Shown: positions 48,973 to 58,233 of the stretch, piece by piece
How positions within the stretch are numbered: position 1 is the first letter of the stretch
Layout: each line of letters opens with the position of its first letter
Source: Nostoc sp. CHAB 5824
GTDB taxonomy: Bacteria; Cyanobacteriota; Cyanobacteriia; Cyanobacteriales; Nostocaceae
Reading direction: 5' to 3'
Assembly: GCF_020829665.1 (NCBI RefSeq)
Contig: NZ_JAIVFT010000011.1
Coordinates: 124,001 to 188,000, forward strand
Length of the DNA stretch: 64,000 nt
Translations under genes and position numbers: made by a program
Notes under the pieces: model-generated
What the model was told of the DNA's origin: nothing
Database searches by the model: none
The model's input: only the letters and a program-made list of their open reading frames with translations

Positions 48973-49508
48973 ACGACCAGACATTTTCCCTGCAACCCTT
49001 TCCTTCTACAAAATCCCTGCCTAATTTGAAAATTGCAGGTAATATTGCCCGAAATTCTAATCAACTCATCATTTGCTATACCCTTGGAGGCGATTTAAAA
49101 GAAATTGCGATTACGCCACCATCAAATGCAGCATCACGCAAGCATGAATTGTGGAAAGATACCTGCTTTGAGTTTTTTCTTGGCATCAAAGATTCTCAAC
49201 GGTATTGGGAATTCAATCTCTCCTCCGCCGGACACTGGAATGTCTATCGCTTTAACGGATACCGTCAAGGAATGCAAGAGGAAACAGCTTTTAAAAACCT
49301 ACCGTTTAATGTTCAAAATCAAGCCGATGGTTTAACACTTGCGTTAGATGTTGATTTAAATAAAATCATCTCGGCAGAACAAGCTATTGAAGTTGCCATT
49401 ACAACTGTCATCAAAGATAAAGATGGTGAGGTGACTTACTGGGCGTTAACTCATCGAGGCGCGGAGGCTGACTTTCATATCCGAGACAGTTTTATCGTTG
49501 AGTTGTAA
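48969..49508 (+). CDS. DOMON-like domain protein
   Basis: 179 residues. LWKDTCFEFFLGIKDSQRYW and EFNLSSAGHWNVYRFNGYRQ are typical of cyanobacterial DOMON-like proteins, which have a carbohydrate-binding-module-like beta sandwich. No signal peptide. Start overlaps the kinase stop by 4 bp. Together they suggest a glycan-salvage pair. Confidence 0.78.
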   Translation: MNDQTFSLQPFPSTKSLPNLKIAGNIARNSNQLIICYTLGGDLKEIAITPPSNAASRKHELWKDTCFEFFLGIKDSQRYWEFNLSSAGHWNVYRFNGYRQGMQEETAFKNLPFNVQNQADGLTLALDVDLNKIISAEQAIEVAITTVIKDKDGEVTYWALTHRGAEADFHIRDSFIVEL

Positions 49509-49682
49509 AGACTGATATTGAAAAATTTACTGTGAGTAGCTGACTCAAGATGTCATCCTGAAATAATGCGGGTATTACCCAGGAGATATTTCAAAGTTTT
49601 TGTAATTATATATACAGCATAACTGGTCTAATATAAGCGCAATTACCAGTTACGTATCAGGTAATTTCTATAGGAAAAGCTA

Positions 49683-50117
49683 ATGGCAAGACAGCCCATT
49701 GTTCTGAATGGTAAAGAGTTCAAATTTCAGAAGAACATTAAAGAATACTTTAAGCAAATGCTTGAAAGGTATCGTAATGGTCAGACGGTTGATAGTGATG
49801 ATCATGAAATGCTTCTCGCCCTCATTGACCGTCATCCTAAAGCTAATAAAAAGATTGGATGTGGTGTAAAGCGCTTTTATAAGGATAGAACGGATATGCC
49901 TACAAGTTGTTTCTGGATAGAGCGTGAAGATGGCAGTAAAACTGATTTTTCCTACTTAACAGCTATAAACGTAAAAGGAAAATCACTATATCAAGAATTC
50001 TTTGAGGCTTGTCGAAATGCAGTTCAGGACGACCTCAAGAAGATTAAAGAACAATTTTTTGATAAATATGCTGATGAGACTGGCAAATTAGCCAAGTTGG
50101 CAACCCAACTATTTTAG
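49683..50117 (+). CDS. DUF3223 (DCL-family) protein
   Basis: 144 residues. LNGKEFKFQKNIKEYFKQML, DDHEMLLALIDRHPKANKKI and GVKRFYKDRTDMPTSCFWIE are the DUF3223/DCL signature, related to the plant DCL protein needed for plastid rRNA maturation. In bacteria it is often on mobile DNA. The C-terminal helix is lysine-rich. Function in bacteria is not known. Confidence 0.8.
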   Translation: MARQPIVLNGKEFKFQKNIKEYFKQMLERYRNGQTVDSDDHEMLLALIDRHPKANKKIGCGVKRFYKDRTDMPTSCFWIEREDGSKTDFSYLTAINVKGKSLYQEFFEACRNAVQDDLKKIKEQFFDKYADETGKLAKLATQLF

Positions 50118-50620
50118 TTACTAGCTTCGACAAGGCAATTAAAGTTTTATGTTGGTCATCGCACCATCCCAACCCGTATTAAATCCTCACTCATCCTTGG
50201 CAATGGCATCAACAGCGACATAGGTAGAGACAAAAGCTTTTGCTATTACTTGCGGTAGATGTACAATCAAGAGTAAGTAGGTAACGACGAATTAACCTAC
50301 TATGTAACAATACGCTTGGATTAAGCAATTTTTCCTTTTTTCCTTCTCTCTGCGCCTCGGCGGTAGCCTGCGGCATACGTTAAAAAATTGACTTTAACAA
50401 AAAATTTTAACAAATATCTCAACCATCGCGATATTTACATATCTAAATATTCATGCTTGTTACTTTATCAACTATATATATAAACAATAATTTAAACGTG
50501 ACGTTATTTTAAGACAAAAAATAAACTAATTTGCTTATTTCGCTTGATAGAGTTAATTAAATCTTAAGAATGCAAAATATAAGTTAGATAGCTAAAAAGC
50601 AAATTATCAACTGTTAATTT
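50118..50620. other. Intergenic region upstream of hflX
   Basis: About 500 bp, AT-rich after 50400. A GC-rich SDR-like sequence (TGCGCCTCGGCGGTAGCC, within about 50345-50381) is the only repeat seen. No gene recognised. Confidence 0.5.
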
Positions 50621-52324
50621 ATGCAAAAGATTTATGGCAATAGTCAGGGGATAAAAGCTAGCCAAATAAAACAATTACAACGGCTTTACGAGGAAAATCA
50701 ACCAGCCGATAGATTAATTACGCCGGAATTTGCCCAAGCCTTAGCTGCGATTAGTAAAGACATTCATCACCCGATTTGTTGTTATATCAATCGGCGTGGG
50801 CAAATTATCCGAATTGCTGTAGGAACACCAAATCAAACTCAAATTCCATCTGAAGAATTACCCCGTCGCAGTGCAGAACGCTTGAGCGGAATTCGTTGTG
50901 TTGCTACTCAATTTAAATCAGAACCGCCTGATGAAGCATCGTTGATCGCAATGATGCGTCAGCGCTTAGATGCTCTTGTAATATTAATCGCAACTGATAG
51001 CGAAGTAAAAGAAGCTTTTCTAACTTACCTTTTTCCTGATCCAGAAAGTCCTTGGGTGATTTCACCTCCTCTAAGTTTGGATGACTTAACTGAGCAAGAA
51101 TTTGATGAGCTAGTTCACGAATGGGAAAGAGAAATTGCTGATGCTGGGGATGGAATATTCCTATCTCAAGAAATTGTCTCTGGCCAAGACAGGGTGCTAC
51201 TGGTGGGAGTGCAGACAGAAGATTTATCAATGCAACGGTTTGAAGATGGGCTGGCAGAACTAGTACGTTTAGTCGAAAGCGCTAAGGGTATTGTACTGGA
51301 TACAATGCGGCAAAAGCGCGACCGCATCCATCCCCAAACAGTGATCGGTAAGGGAAAAATTGAAGAAATCACCCTTTTGGCTCAAAAACTAAGAGCTAAT
51401 CTAATCGTTTTTGACCGAGATATTTCTGCATCTCAAGCCCGTAACTTAGAACAAGAGATTGGCATCCGAGTTGTAGACCGCACAGAAGTAATTCTAGATA
51501 TTTTCGCTCAACGCGCTCGCACTCAAGAGGGTAAATTACAAGTAGAACTGGCGCAACTCGAATATATGTTACCTCGGCTACGCGGTCGCGGTCAGGAGAT
51601 GTCTCGATTAGGTGCGGGGATTGGTACGCGAGGCCCTGGTGAAACAAAACTAGAAACGGAACGGCGAACAATTCAACGGCGAATTGGTCAACTACAGGAA
51701 GAAGTAAACCAATTACAAGCACATCGTGCCCGCATTAGACAACAACGGCAACAGCAAGAAATTCCGGTTCTGGCATTAGTTGGCTATACCAATGCTGGTA
51801 AATCTACTCTGCTAAATGTGTTAACTAATTCAGAAGTTTACACCGCAGACCAATTATTTGCTACCCTCGACCCAACAACCCGCAAGGTAGTAATTACAGA
51901 ACCAGAAACACAAGAGCGCAGGTCGATTCTGCTCACAGATACTGTAGGGTTTATTCACGAACTCCCACCACCACTGATGGATGCGTTTCGCGCCACATTG
52001 GAGGAAGTAGTTGAGGCAGATGCCATGATTCATGTTGTGGATTTGTCCCATCCAGCTTGGGAAAGCCATATTGCAAGTGTGCTGGAAATACTCCAAGAAA
52101 TGCCTGAGATTCCAGAAAAAAGTTTGATTGCTTTTAACAAGGTTGACCAAGTAGATAGCGAAACCTTGGCTAGAGTTCAACAAGAGTATCCCGAAGCTGT
52201 GTTTATATCTGCAACCCAGCGCTTGGGTTTAGAGACTTTCAAAATGCGATCGCTGCAACTAATTGACGAACCCGTTAAGGCGATGCCGGAAGCGCAGAAC
52301 GCAGTCCCACAAAATTCATACTAA
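50621..52324 (+). CDS. hflX: Ribosome-associated GTPase HflX
   Basis: 567 residues, longer than the approximately 430 of E. coli HflX because of an N-terminal extension of about 180 residues seen in cyanobacterial members. The HflX N-domain includes KRDRIHPQTVIGKGKIEEIT and RTEVILDIFAQRARTQEGKL, then LGAGIGTRGPGETKLETERR. The G domain follows: GYTNAGKST (residues 388-396), DTVGFIHELP (G3) and NKVD (G4). It splits or rescues stalled ribosomes under stress. The next gene begins 14 bp later with its own ribosome site. Confidence 0.95.
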   Translation: MQKIYGNSQGIKASQIKQLQRLYEENQPADRLITPEFAQALAAISKDIHHPICCYINRRGQIIRIAVGTPNQTQIPSEELPRRSAERLSGIRCVATQFKSEPPDEASLIAMMRQRLDALVILIATDSEVKEAFLTYLFPDPESPWVISPPLSLDDLTEQEFDELVHEWEREIADAGDGIFLSQEIVSGQDRVLLVGVQTEDLSMQRFEDGLAELVRLVESAKGIVLDTMRQKRDRIHPQTVIGKGKIEEITLLAQKLRANLIVFDRDISASQARNLEQEIGIRVVDRTEVILDIFAQRARTQEGKLQVELAQLEYMLPRLRGRGQEMSRLGAGIGTRGPGETKLETERRTIQRRIGQLQEEVNQLQAHRARIRQQRQQQEIPVLALVGYTNAGKSTLLNVLTNSEVYTADQLFATLDPTTRKVVITEPETQERRSILLTDTVGFIHELPPPLMDAFRATLEEVVEADAMIHVVDLSHPAWESHIASVLEILQEMPEIPEKSLIAFNKVDQVDSETLARVQQEYPEAVFISATQRLGLETFKMRSLQLIDEPVKAMPEAQNAVPQNSY

Positions 52325-52338
52325 CTGAAGGAAATTAT

Positions 52339-53211
52339 ATGACACCGACCATCATTGTTCACGGTGGGGCAAAAACCATCACAGACGATAAAGTTGCAGC
52401 CAACAATGCAGGCTGTACAGCAGCAGCAGAAGCTGGTTGGGCAGTGCTAATCAGCGGAGGTACAGCCGCAGAAGCTGTTGAAGCAGCTATTCGAGTTCTG
52501 GAAACTGACCAGACATTTAACGCCAGTCTTGGCGCAACTCTCAACAGTGACGGAGAGGTCGAGTTAGACGCGGCGATCATGGAAGGGTCATTAAGTTGGG
52601 GAGCAGTCGCAGCAGTTCAGGGTATCCGTCATCCTATCTCGGTTGCACGACAGATTATGGATGAAAAACCGAGGCTGCTAGTGGCGCGGGGCGCAGAACG
52701 CTTTGCCGCAGACAACGGAGCCGAAATGTGTAAAAAAGAAAACTTGATAGCTGATGAACAGTGGCAGCAGTGGAAGGAGGATCAAAAAGTTGTGGATCGC
52801 CCCAACACTGTAGGTTGTGTGGCTTTGGATGCTAGCGGCATCCTAGCTGCTGGCACTTCAACTGGTGGTACCACGAAGCAGCAAAGTGGTCGCGTCGGTG
52901 ACACTGCGCTTGTTGGCTGTGGCTTGTACGCTGATAATAAATTCGGCGGTTGCTCAACAACAGGTGATGGCGAGTCGATTATTCCCGTGGTTTTGGCTAA
53001 AACTGCGATCGATTTTTTGAGTGAAGACAGGCACCCAGAAGAAGCCGCACAGATGGCAATTGACACTTTGGCTTCTAAAGTTAAAGGTGAAGCTGGGTGC
53101 ATCCTCATAGACCGTCAAGGACGCGTTGGCTGGGCGTATAACTCATCACACATGGCTTGCGCTTATATGACCGAAGGACAAGACAAGGTGGCTGTCTTTA
53201 CCAAGAAATAA
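52339..53211 (+). CDS. iaaA: Isoaspartyl peptidase / L-asparaginase (Ntn hydrolase)
   Basis: 290 residues of the plant-type asparaginase family. The precursor should cleave itself before Thr157 in NTVGCVALDASG; the substrate loop is GRVGDTALVGCGLYADN and GGCSTTGDGE. The N-terminal part starts PTIIVHGGAKTI. It hydrolyses beta-aspartyl dipeptides, including those from cyanophycin breakdown, and asparagine. Directly behind hflX in a likely operon. The canonical GAVALD motif has Cys in place of Ala (GCVALD), also seen in some members. Confidence 0.9.
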   Translation: MTPTIIVHGGAKTITDDKVAANNAGCTAAAEAGWAVLISGGTAAEAVEAAIRVLETDQTFNASLGATLNSDGEVELDAAIMEGSLSWGAVAAVQGIRHPISVARQIMDEKPRLLVARGAERFAADNGAEMCKKENLIADEQWQQWKEDQKVVDRPNTVGCVALDASGILAAGTSTGGTTKQQSGRVGDTALVGCGLYADNKFGGCSTTGDGESIIPVVLAKTAIDFLSEDRHPEEAAQMAIDTLASKVKGEAGCILIDRQGRVGWAYNSSHMACAYMTEGQDKVAVFTKK

Positions 53212-53354
53212 CTCATACCAATTCCTAATGGGCTACGCTAAAGTAATACGTAGTGAATGAAGCTAAACTACATCTGAGTTTTCAAGTTTGAATATACAGC
53301 TTTGTTTTTTCAAGTTGGTGTTACTTGGAAATTTAGGAAACTTGTTTAATAAAC

Positions 53355-53380
53355 AACCGCATCCCTTTGTGGATGCGGTT
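53355..53380 (+). promoter_or_regulatory. Perfect 10-bp hairpin just before the ATP-grasp ribosome site
   Basis: AACCGCATCC (53355-53364) and GGATGCGGTT (53371-53380) pair completely with a 6-base loop. GGAGGA follows at 53385-53390 and the ATG at 53395. Between genes it could end the asparaginase transcript or act as a leader structure for the next gene; only TTTCT follows, so it is a weak terminator. Confidence 0.55.
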
Positions 53381-53394
53381 TCTCGGAGGAGTAG

Positions 53395-54663
53395 ATGTCA
53401 AAATACGACTTTCATTATTTTCAAGGGAGTACTCTTTCTGATCTGTTTGCTCAAGATATCACAGATGCATCTTATGGGTTTATTTTAAATTACCCTGCAA
53501 CTGCCAGTTGGGCTGCTTACCCCAACCGGAACAAATATTTTCTTCAAGATGGCAGTAGTGAAGCTACCAAAACCTCCTTCGACAAGATTTGTCAGAAGGA
53601 ACCTTGGAAAAATCTGGCTGTGTTAGGCGATCGCATTCCTGGAATTGTGATTATACAACCGCCAAAGTCGCTAATTGGCTACTGGCAAGAGCATTTCGGC
53701 TTCAGCCACTCCAATATTGAAATGATGGATTGCTCGACTTATCTGGATGACCTCAGCCACAGCAATGGCTTTGACAAACTCATTAGTTTATTTCCCTTTG
53801 ATCACCTCAAACCTGAAAAACACGCTGTTGATCCAGATACTCATTACCGCTTACTCAGCAAAGTAGCACTAGCCGAATTGGGGGTGCAATGTCCGAAATA
53901 CAAGAGCTACAATCTGCACCAAGTAAATCTCGAAGACATTCAATTACCACAATTTCCATATTTAATTAAAACCTCCCACGGACTCTCAGGAGAAGGCACT
54001 TACATCATCAAAAGTCCCAGCGATTTGAACTACTGCCTTGAAGAAATTAAGAAATATCTCAATATTAAGTTGCTCGATACGATTATTGTTTCGGAATTCG
54101 TCAAGAATGAGGTACAGAATTACTGCGTACAGTTCTATGTCAACAAACTAGGAGAGATAACCCTCATCGGCACTACTGGCCAACTCGTCACTCCAGAAGG
54201 TAATTATTTAGGCGGACTGATTGACTACCGCAACACTGACATGAACAAGTTCTTTGAGATGATTGATAACGTTGGTCAGTATGCTCACAAACAGGGTTAT
54301 TTCGGCGTGATTGGCTTTGATGTGCTGGAAGATCAAGAGGGACAATTTTATGCGATCGATGCCAATTTTCGAGTCAATGGCTCAACTCCGTTGTGCTTGC
54401 AGCGTAATACCCTAGTGGGATTGGGAAAGGGAGTAGCTAAATATTCCAGTGACTACCGCATGGAAGGAACATTGGATTCAATTTTAGCCACTTTAAAACC
54501 AGAACTAGATCGCAAGGATTTAATTATTCTGTCCGCTTTAGAGAAAATCAAATACGGAAAAATCAACACAGATATTTATGCGATCATTACTGGAGAAAAT
54601 ATCCAGGAAATGCAGCATATCGAGCGTAAATTACAGAGCAAGGGATTACAATGGCTTCCTTAA
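53395..54663 (+). CDS. ATP-grasp ligase
   Basis: 422 residues. YLIKTSHGLSGEGTYIIKSP (about residues 189-208) is the glycine-rich ATP loop, and FYAIDANFRVNGSTPLCLQR carries the Mg-binding Asp/Asn of ATP-grasp enzymes. The N-terminal third is a pre-ATP-grasp-type domain (residues 1-130). Such enzymes form amide bonds between amino acids or peptides; the product is unknown. It follows the isoaspartyl peptidase gene after 183 bp and the 10-bp hairpin, with strong ribosome site GGAGGA. A dipeptide-synthesis role is speculation. Confidence 0.82.
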   Translation: MSKYDFHYFQGSTLSDLFAQDITDASYGFILNYPATASWAAYPNRNKYFLQDGSSEATKTSFDKICQKEPWKNLAVLGDRIPGIVIIQPPKSLIGYWQEHFGFSHSNIEMMDCSTYLDDLSHSNGFDKLISLFPFDHLKPEKHAVDPDTHYRLLSKVALAELGVQCPKYKSYNLHQVNLEDIQLPQFPYLIKTSHGLSGEGTYIIKSPSDLNYCLEEIKKYLNIKLLDTIIVSEFVKNEVQNYCVQFYVNKLGEITLIGTTGQLVTPEGNYLGGLIDYRNTDMNKFFEMIDNVGQYAHKQGYFGVIGFDVLEDQEGQFYAIDANFRVNGSTPLCLQRNTLVGLGKGVAKYSSDYRMEGTLDSILATLKPELDRKDLIILSALEKIKYGKINTDIYAIITGENIQEMQHIERKLQSKGLQWLP

Positions 54664-54720
54664 AAAGCACCACTGTTGGCTTAGTAGTTTACAAGAGAAT
54701 AGTGTAACTGAGGCAGCTGA

Positions 54721-55449
54721 ATGAGTGAGTTGCAAATCGGTACTAGTGGTTGGGTTTATAAACATTGGACGGATATTTTCTATCCGCCACATTTGCCTAG
54801 TGGCCAGCAACTCTCATTTTATGCCCAACATTTTGCCACTGTAGAAATTAATTTTTCCTTTTATCGTTTGCCAGAACGGTCTGTGTTTGAAAATTGGCGC
54901 GAACAAACACCATCTAACTTTGTTTTTGCCGTCAAAGGTAGCCGTTATCTCACCCACATGAAGAAGTTAAAAGACCCGATAGAACCGCTATCTCGTCTGA
55001 TGGAACGGGCGTCTGGATTGCAAGAAAAGCTCGGCCCTATTTTATTTCAATTTCCTCATACCTGGCATATTAATATTGAGCGTCTTCAGCCCTTTTTGGA
55101 ATTCCTGCAAAGCTATCCACAACAAAGATTTACGCTTGAATTCCGTCACACAAGCTGGCTGATTCCCCAAGTTTACAAATTACTAGAAAGTGCAGGTGTA
55201 GCCCTTTGCTTACCTGTAAGCCCAACAGTTCCTCTTGATGTGTGTTTGACTACTCCTTGGACATACATCCGTATGCATAGTGGGCAATGGGATGTTAGGT
55301 ATAGCGATGAAGAGTTATCTACATGGGCCGAGCGTATCGGTTCATTTATTAGACAGGGGATTAACGTTTACGTGTACTTCAATAATGACCCAGATGGACA
55401 TGCTATTCGTGATGCTCAAAGATTGTATATTTTGCTGGGATGTTTTTGA
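54721..55449 (+). CDS. DUF72 (YecE-like) protein
   Basis: 242 residues with the DUF72 TIM-barrel landmarks: LQIGTSGWVYKHWTDIFYP at the start, YAQHFATVEINFSFYRLP, FAVKGSRYLTHMKKL, ILFQFPHTWH, and YVYFNNDPDGHA at the end. The family is widespread with unclear activity. It starts 57 bp after the ATP-grasp gene, possibly cotranscribed. Confidence 0.9.
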   Translation: MSELQIGTSGWVYKHWTDIFYPPHLPSGQQLSFYAQHFATVEINFSFYRLPERSVFENWREQTPSNFVFAVKGSRYLTHMKKLKDPIEPLSRLMERASGLQEKLGPILFQFPHTWHINIERLQPFLEFLQSYPQQRFTLEFRHTSWLIPQVYKLLESAGVALCLPVSPTVPLDVCLTTPWTYIRMHSGQWDVRYSDEELSTWAERIGSFIRQGINVYVYFNNDPDGHAIRDAQRLYILLGCF

Positions 55450-55792
55450 ATTGAAGAAGAATCCAGAAGTCAGAATTCAGAATCCAGCAATCTTTTAGTG
55501 GGGGATTCAGACCCGCCACTTTCTTGTTGACCTCCAAATTTTCTTGTTTTGTGGGGGTTTTAAACCCGTTTATTCATCTGCCCTGCGGGTACGTCCGTTA
55601 CTTTATGCCGGGGAACCCGTCCACCGGACTGCCTTACCAGTCGCACAGAATTCAATTCTGTTAGCGGATAGCTAGGGTTTAGCCCATTCTGGCGACTGAC
55701 ACATGTATTCTGTTTTGATAAATGTTGGTCTAAACTTGATATTAGAGGCAGGTAAGCAAAGGCAACCTCTGCCCCTATTAATAGTTAAAAAC
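55450..55792. other. Intergenic with STRR and dispersed repeats
   Basis: 343 bp. It holds heptamers (55458-55492), then GC-rich repeat-like DNA (CTGCCCTGCGGGTACG near 55580; CCGTCCACCGGACTGCC near 55618-55635). No gene. Confidence 0.55.
55458..55492. repeat. STRR: five AGAATCC-type heptamers
   Basis: AGAATCC, AGAAGTC, AGAATTC, AGAATCC, AGCAATC in 7-base steps, starting 9 bp after the DUF72 stop. Confidence 0.8.
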
Positions 55793-57259
55793 TTATTCCT
55801 CTACTTCAATCAGATCAGTTGACTGCTGGATGGGAAACAGGACTCGCATTAGCTGACCCATTGGTACTGAGCGCCGCTCTTGAACAAAAACTAAAAACCC
55901 AAGTGCAGCTATCCGTAGTAAGCCTGAGAGAACAAACAGCCCTAGCAAACCCGCAGCACCAGGCAAAGTTGCTAGAAAGCTACCAACAGTGATACCCATT
56001 GCTCCAGTTATACCAGCAACTGCACCTGCGATCGCAAAGTAAGTAGATTGATAACGCAGCGGTGATATTCCCATCATCAGATTGTTGGTACACAAATCAA
56101 TTGCCGCCCACGTCCCGCCAGCTAGTATATGCAACAAAGGTAACCAGATCCAAAAAGAAATTTGATCGCTTCCAACTCCCAGCCACAGCAGAGGTGTCAC
56201 CGCCACCAAGACTCCCACCAATAGTAGTAGCGGACGATTCCCAATTCGGTCGGCCAGTTTGCCCCACAAAAGCAGCATTAACATGTTCGCACCAGTTCCT
56301 AAACCGTGATAAATCGTTACCACACTAATATCTATATCCAGGTTATCTAGCATATAAAGGTTAAAGAAGGGAGCGCTGATGTTAACAGCAAAGCACCAAA
56401 TACTCAGGTAAAGTACAAACTTGCAAAAATTAGCGTCTTTGAGAAAGCTAAAATCTATACCCTGAGACCGGGGTTGGGATATGTCTGAACCCGTGGCTGT
56501 TAAAAGCTGGGGGTTTACATCAGTCATCCAGAACTGACAGATTTGACTGATTAGCCCTAGCAAAATTCCTAGAACCAACATTGCACCATAGCCTTGAACT
56601 GTTCCACCAGGCCAAACCGATACTGCTAAACCTAGCAACGGCACACCAATAAGGTTAGTCAACCCAACAATGCTATTGCGAAAACCGAAATATCGCCCCC
56701 GCAACCGTTGAGGTACTAACACAGCAGACCACCCAAGCCAAGGCGCACGACCGAAAGATTCAATGATATTACCTACCAAAAGAATTGCCAAAGTCAACTG
56801 CACTACTTGGTATCCAGCCAGATGAGATGAAGTAACCAACACAATCGCTGGCAGAAGAATCAACCACACCAACCGCGATGGAATGAAAATACACAGGAAA
56901 TACCAACGGAAGCTGGTACTTCGGTTCACCAAATACGCTCCCAGTGGTTGCAGCAGATTCACCATCTGAGGGATAGCAGCAAGCAGACCAATTTGTACTG
57001 GCCCAGCACCTAACTCTAGCAAAAAATTACTGAGCAACGCGCCGCCGATGACACTATAAAAAATCGTAGCAAAGAGACTCTCATAAGTTAGCGCTTTAAG
57101 GCTTTTGCGAATTTCTAGCTTAGAAATTTTCAAAAGCAGTTTCGGAGTTGGAAAAAGTACCGTCTCCGTTAATGCCCTATCCTCTGAGATTTCTTGAATG
57201 GGGACAGGGGGAAGAGAACTAGTTTCTACTGAAATGTCATTTTCTTGGGACTGAACCAT
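55793..57259 (-). CDS. MFS transporter
   Basis: 488 residues with about 12 hydrophobic segments after an acidic 40-residue cytoplasmic N-terminus. LRGRYFGFRNSIVGLTNLIG and LWGKLADRIGNRPLLLLVGV are MFS loop motifs. The group is common in cyanobacteria and lacks a known substrate. Stands alone, convergent with DUF72. Confidence 0.82.
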   Translation of the reverse strand: MVQSQENDISVETSSLPPVPIQEISEDRALTETVLFPTPKLLLKISKLEIRKSLKALTYESLFATIFYSVIGGALLSNFLLELGAGPVQIGLLAAIPQMVNLLQPLGAYLVNRSTSFRWYFLCIFIPSRLVWLILLPAIVLVTSSHLAGYQVVQLTLAILLVGNIIESFGRAPWLGWSAVLVPQRLRGRYFGFRNSIVGLTNLIGVPLLGLAVSVWPGGTVQGYGAMLVLGILLGLISQICQFWMTDVNPQLLTATGSDISQPRSQGIDFSFLKDANFCKFVLYLSIWCFAVNISAPFFNLYMLDNLDIDISVVTIYHGLGTGANMLMLLLWGKLADRIGNRPLLLLVGVLVAVTPLLWLGVGSDQISFWIWLPLLHILAGGTWAAIDLCTNNLMMGISPLRYQSTYFAIAGAVAGITGAMGITVGSFLATLPGAAGLLGLFVLSGLLRIAALGFLVFVQERRSVPMGQLMRVLFPIQQSTDLIEVEE

Positions 57260-58233
57260 ATTAATTATCTAATCAATATTTTTTAAAGAATTAAATTGTT
57301 ATAGCTACTATTAGCCATAATTAGTAAAACTTGTATGATATTTCATAAATAAGCTCTAACGCATTGCAATTGCTTACTTATCTGAAAGACTAGGACACGT
57401 TTTCAAACTAGTTGTTTAGCCTCCTAAATTTTTATATGCCCCTAAATCCACGGCACTTGCTCTACTTGGGGAGGCTTCAGACGCTTTCTAGTCTCCCCTT
57501 CTCCCAAAGGGAGAGGCTAACTCCTGCCGTAGGATGCTCGAACGCAAACAGCGTCTCCTTTAGGAGAAAGGCTGTAGGGAGAAGACCGCAAGACCGCATC
57601 CCCTTAAAAAGACTTGATTCAGAGTCTCTTAAAGCCCCTCTTTTTAAGGGGAGTTGGGGGAATCTAAGACTTTAAAAACACGCCCTAGTTCATAGTAAGT
57701 ATTGACTATAGATTGCTTTCGTAGGAAAGACAGGCATATAACTATACTTGGGCTTCTAATCAAAAAAGCCAATTAATTGACATAAATTTAATTCTATCTA
57801 TAGAGATTTCGCTAGAAACTTCCTTATATAAATATTTTTAGCAAATAATTGATATTTTGTGTCAAGATAATAATCGGTATTTGCTAAATTCACTCTTAAG
57901 AATTAATACCTTTGCAGAAGAATCTTAAAATTTAGCTGGCACTAGTACACATAGACATAAATAATGCTGAATTATAACCAATAATTAGGATTGGGGTTTA
58001 AGTTGAACTTGTTTGAGTAATTTTACTAGATGGCATGGAGAGAGAATTTCCAAGATAGCTGTTTGTCTATTTAACCTGCTAACAGCAATACAAAATAACG
58101 AGTATGGAACCAATTGCATAAGCCTTGAGGAAATTATTTCATTGGAAATTTCTATCGTGAGGTATCATTGCTCATCCTACGGAATGTGCCACGATCGCAA
58201 TAATCGCAGTAGCAGTATGAGTAAAAAAATTTT
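57260..58233. other. Long intergenic region with dispersed repeats
   Basis: About 970 bp between the divergent MFS and KAP NTPase genes. From 57480 to 57660 there are repeat-type sequences (CTCCCTTTGGGAGA-like inverted parts, a 13-bp IR at 57600-57651). The rest, 57700-58233, is AT-rich; I find no gene with support, and the 84-codon frame at 58013 looks random. Confidence 0.5.
57600..57651. repeat. Perfect 13-bp inverted repeat, 26-base loop
   Basis: CCCCTTAAAAAGA (57600-57612) is the exact reverse complement of TCTTTTTAAGGGG (57639-57651). A dispersed repeat of Nostoc type. Confidence 0.7.

Noticed and set aside
57412..57675. 87-codon open frame in the repeat region
   Set aside because: It is made of dispersed palindromic repeats (CTCCCTTT-type and CCCCTTAAAAAGA) and not of coding sequence.
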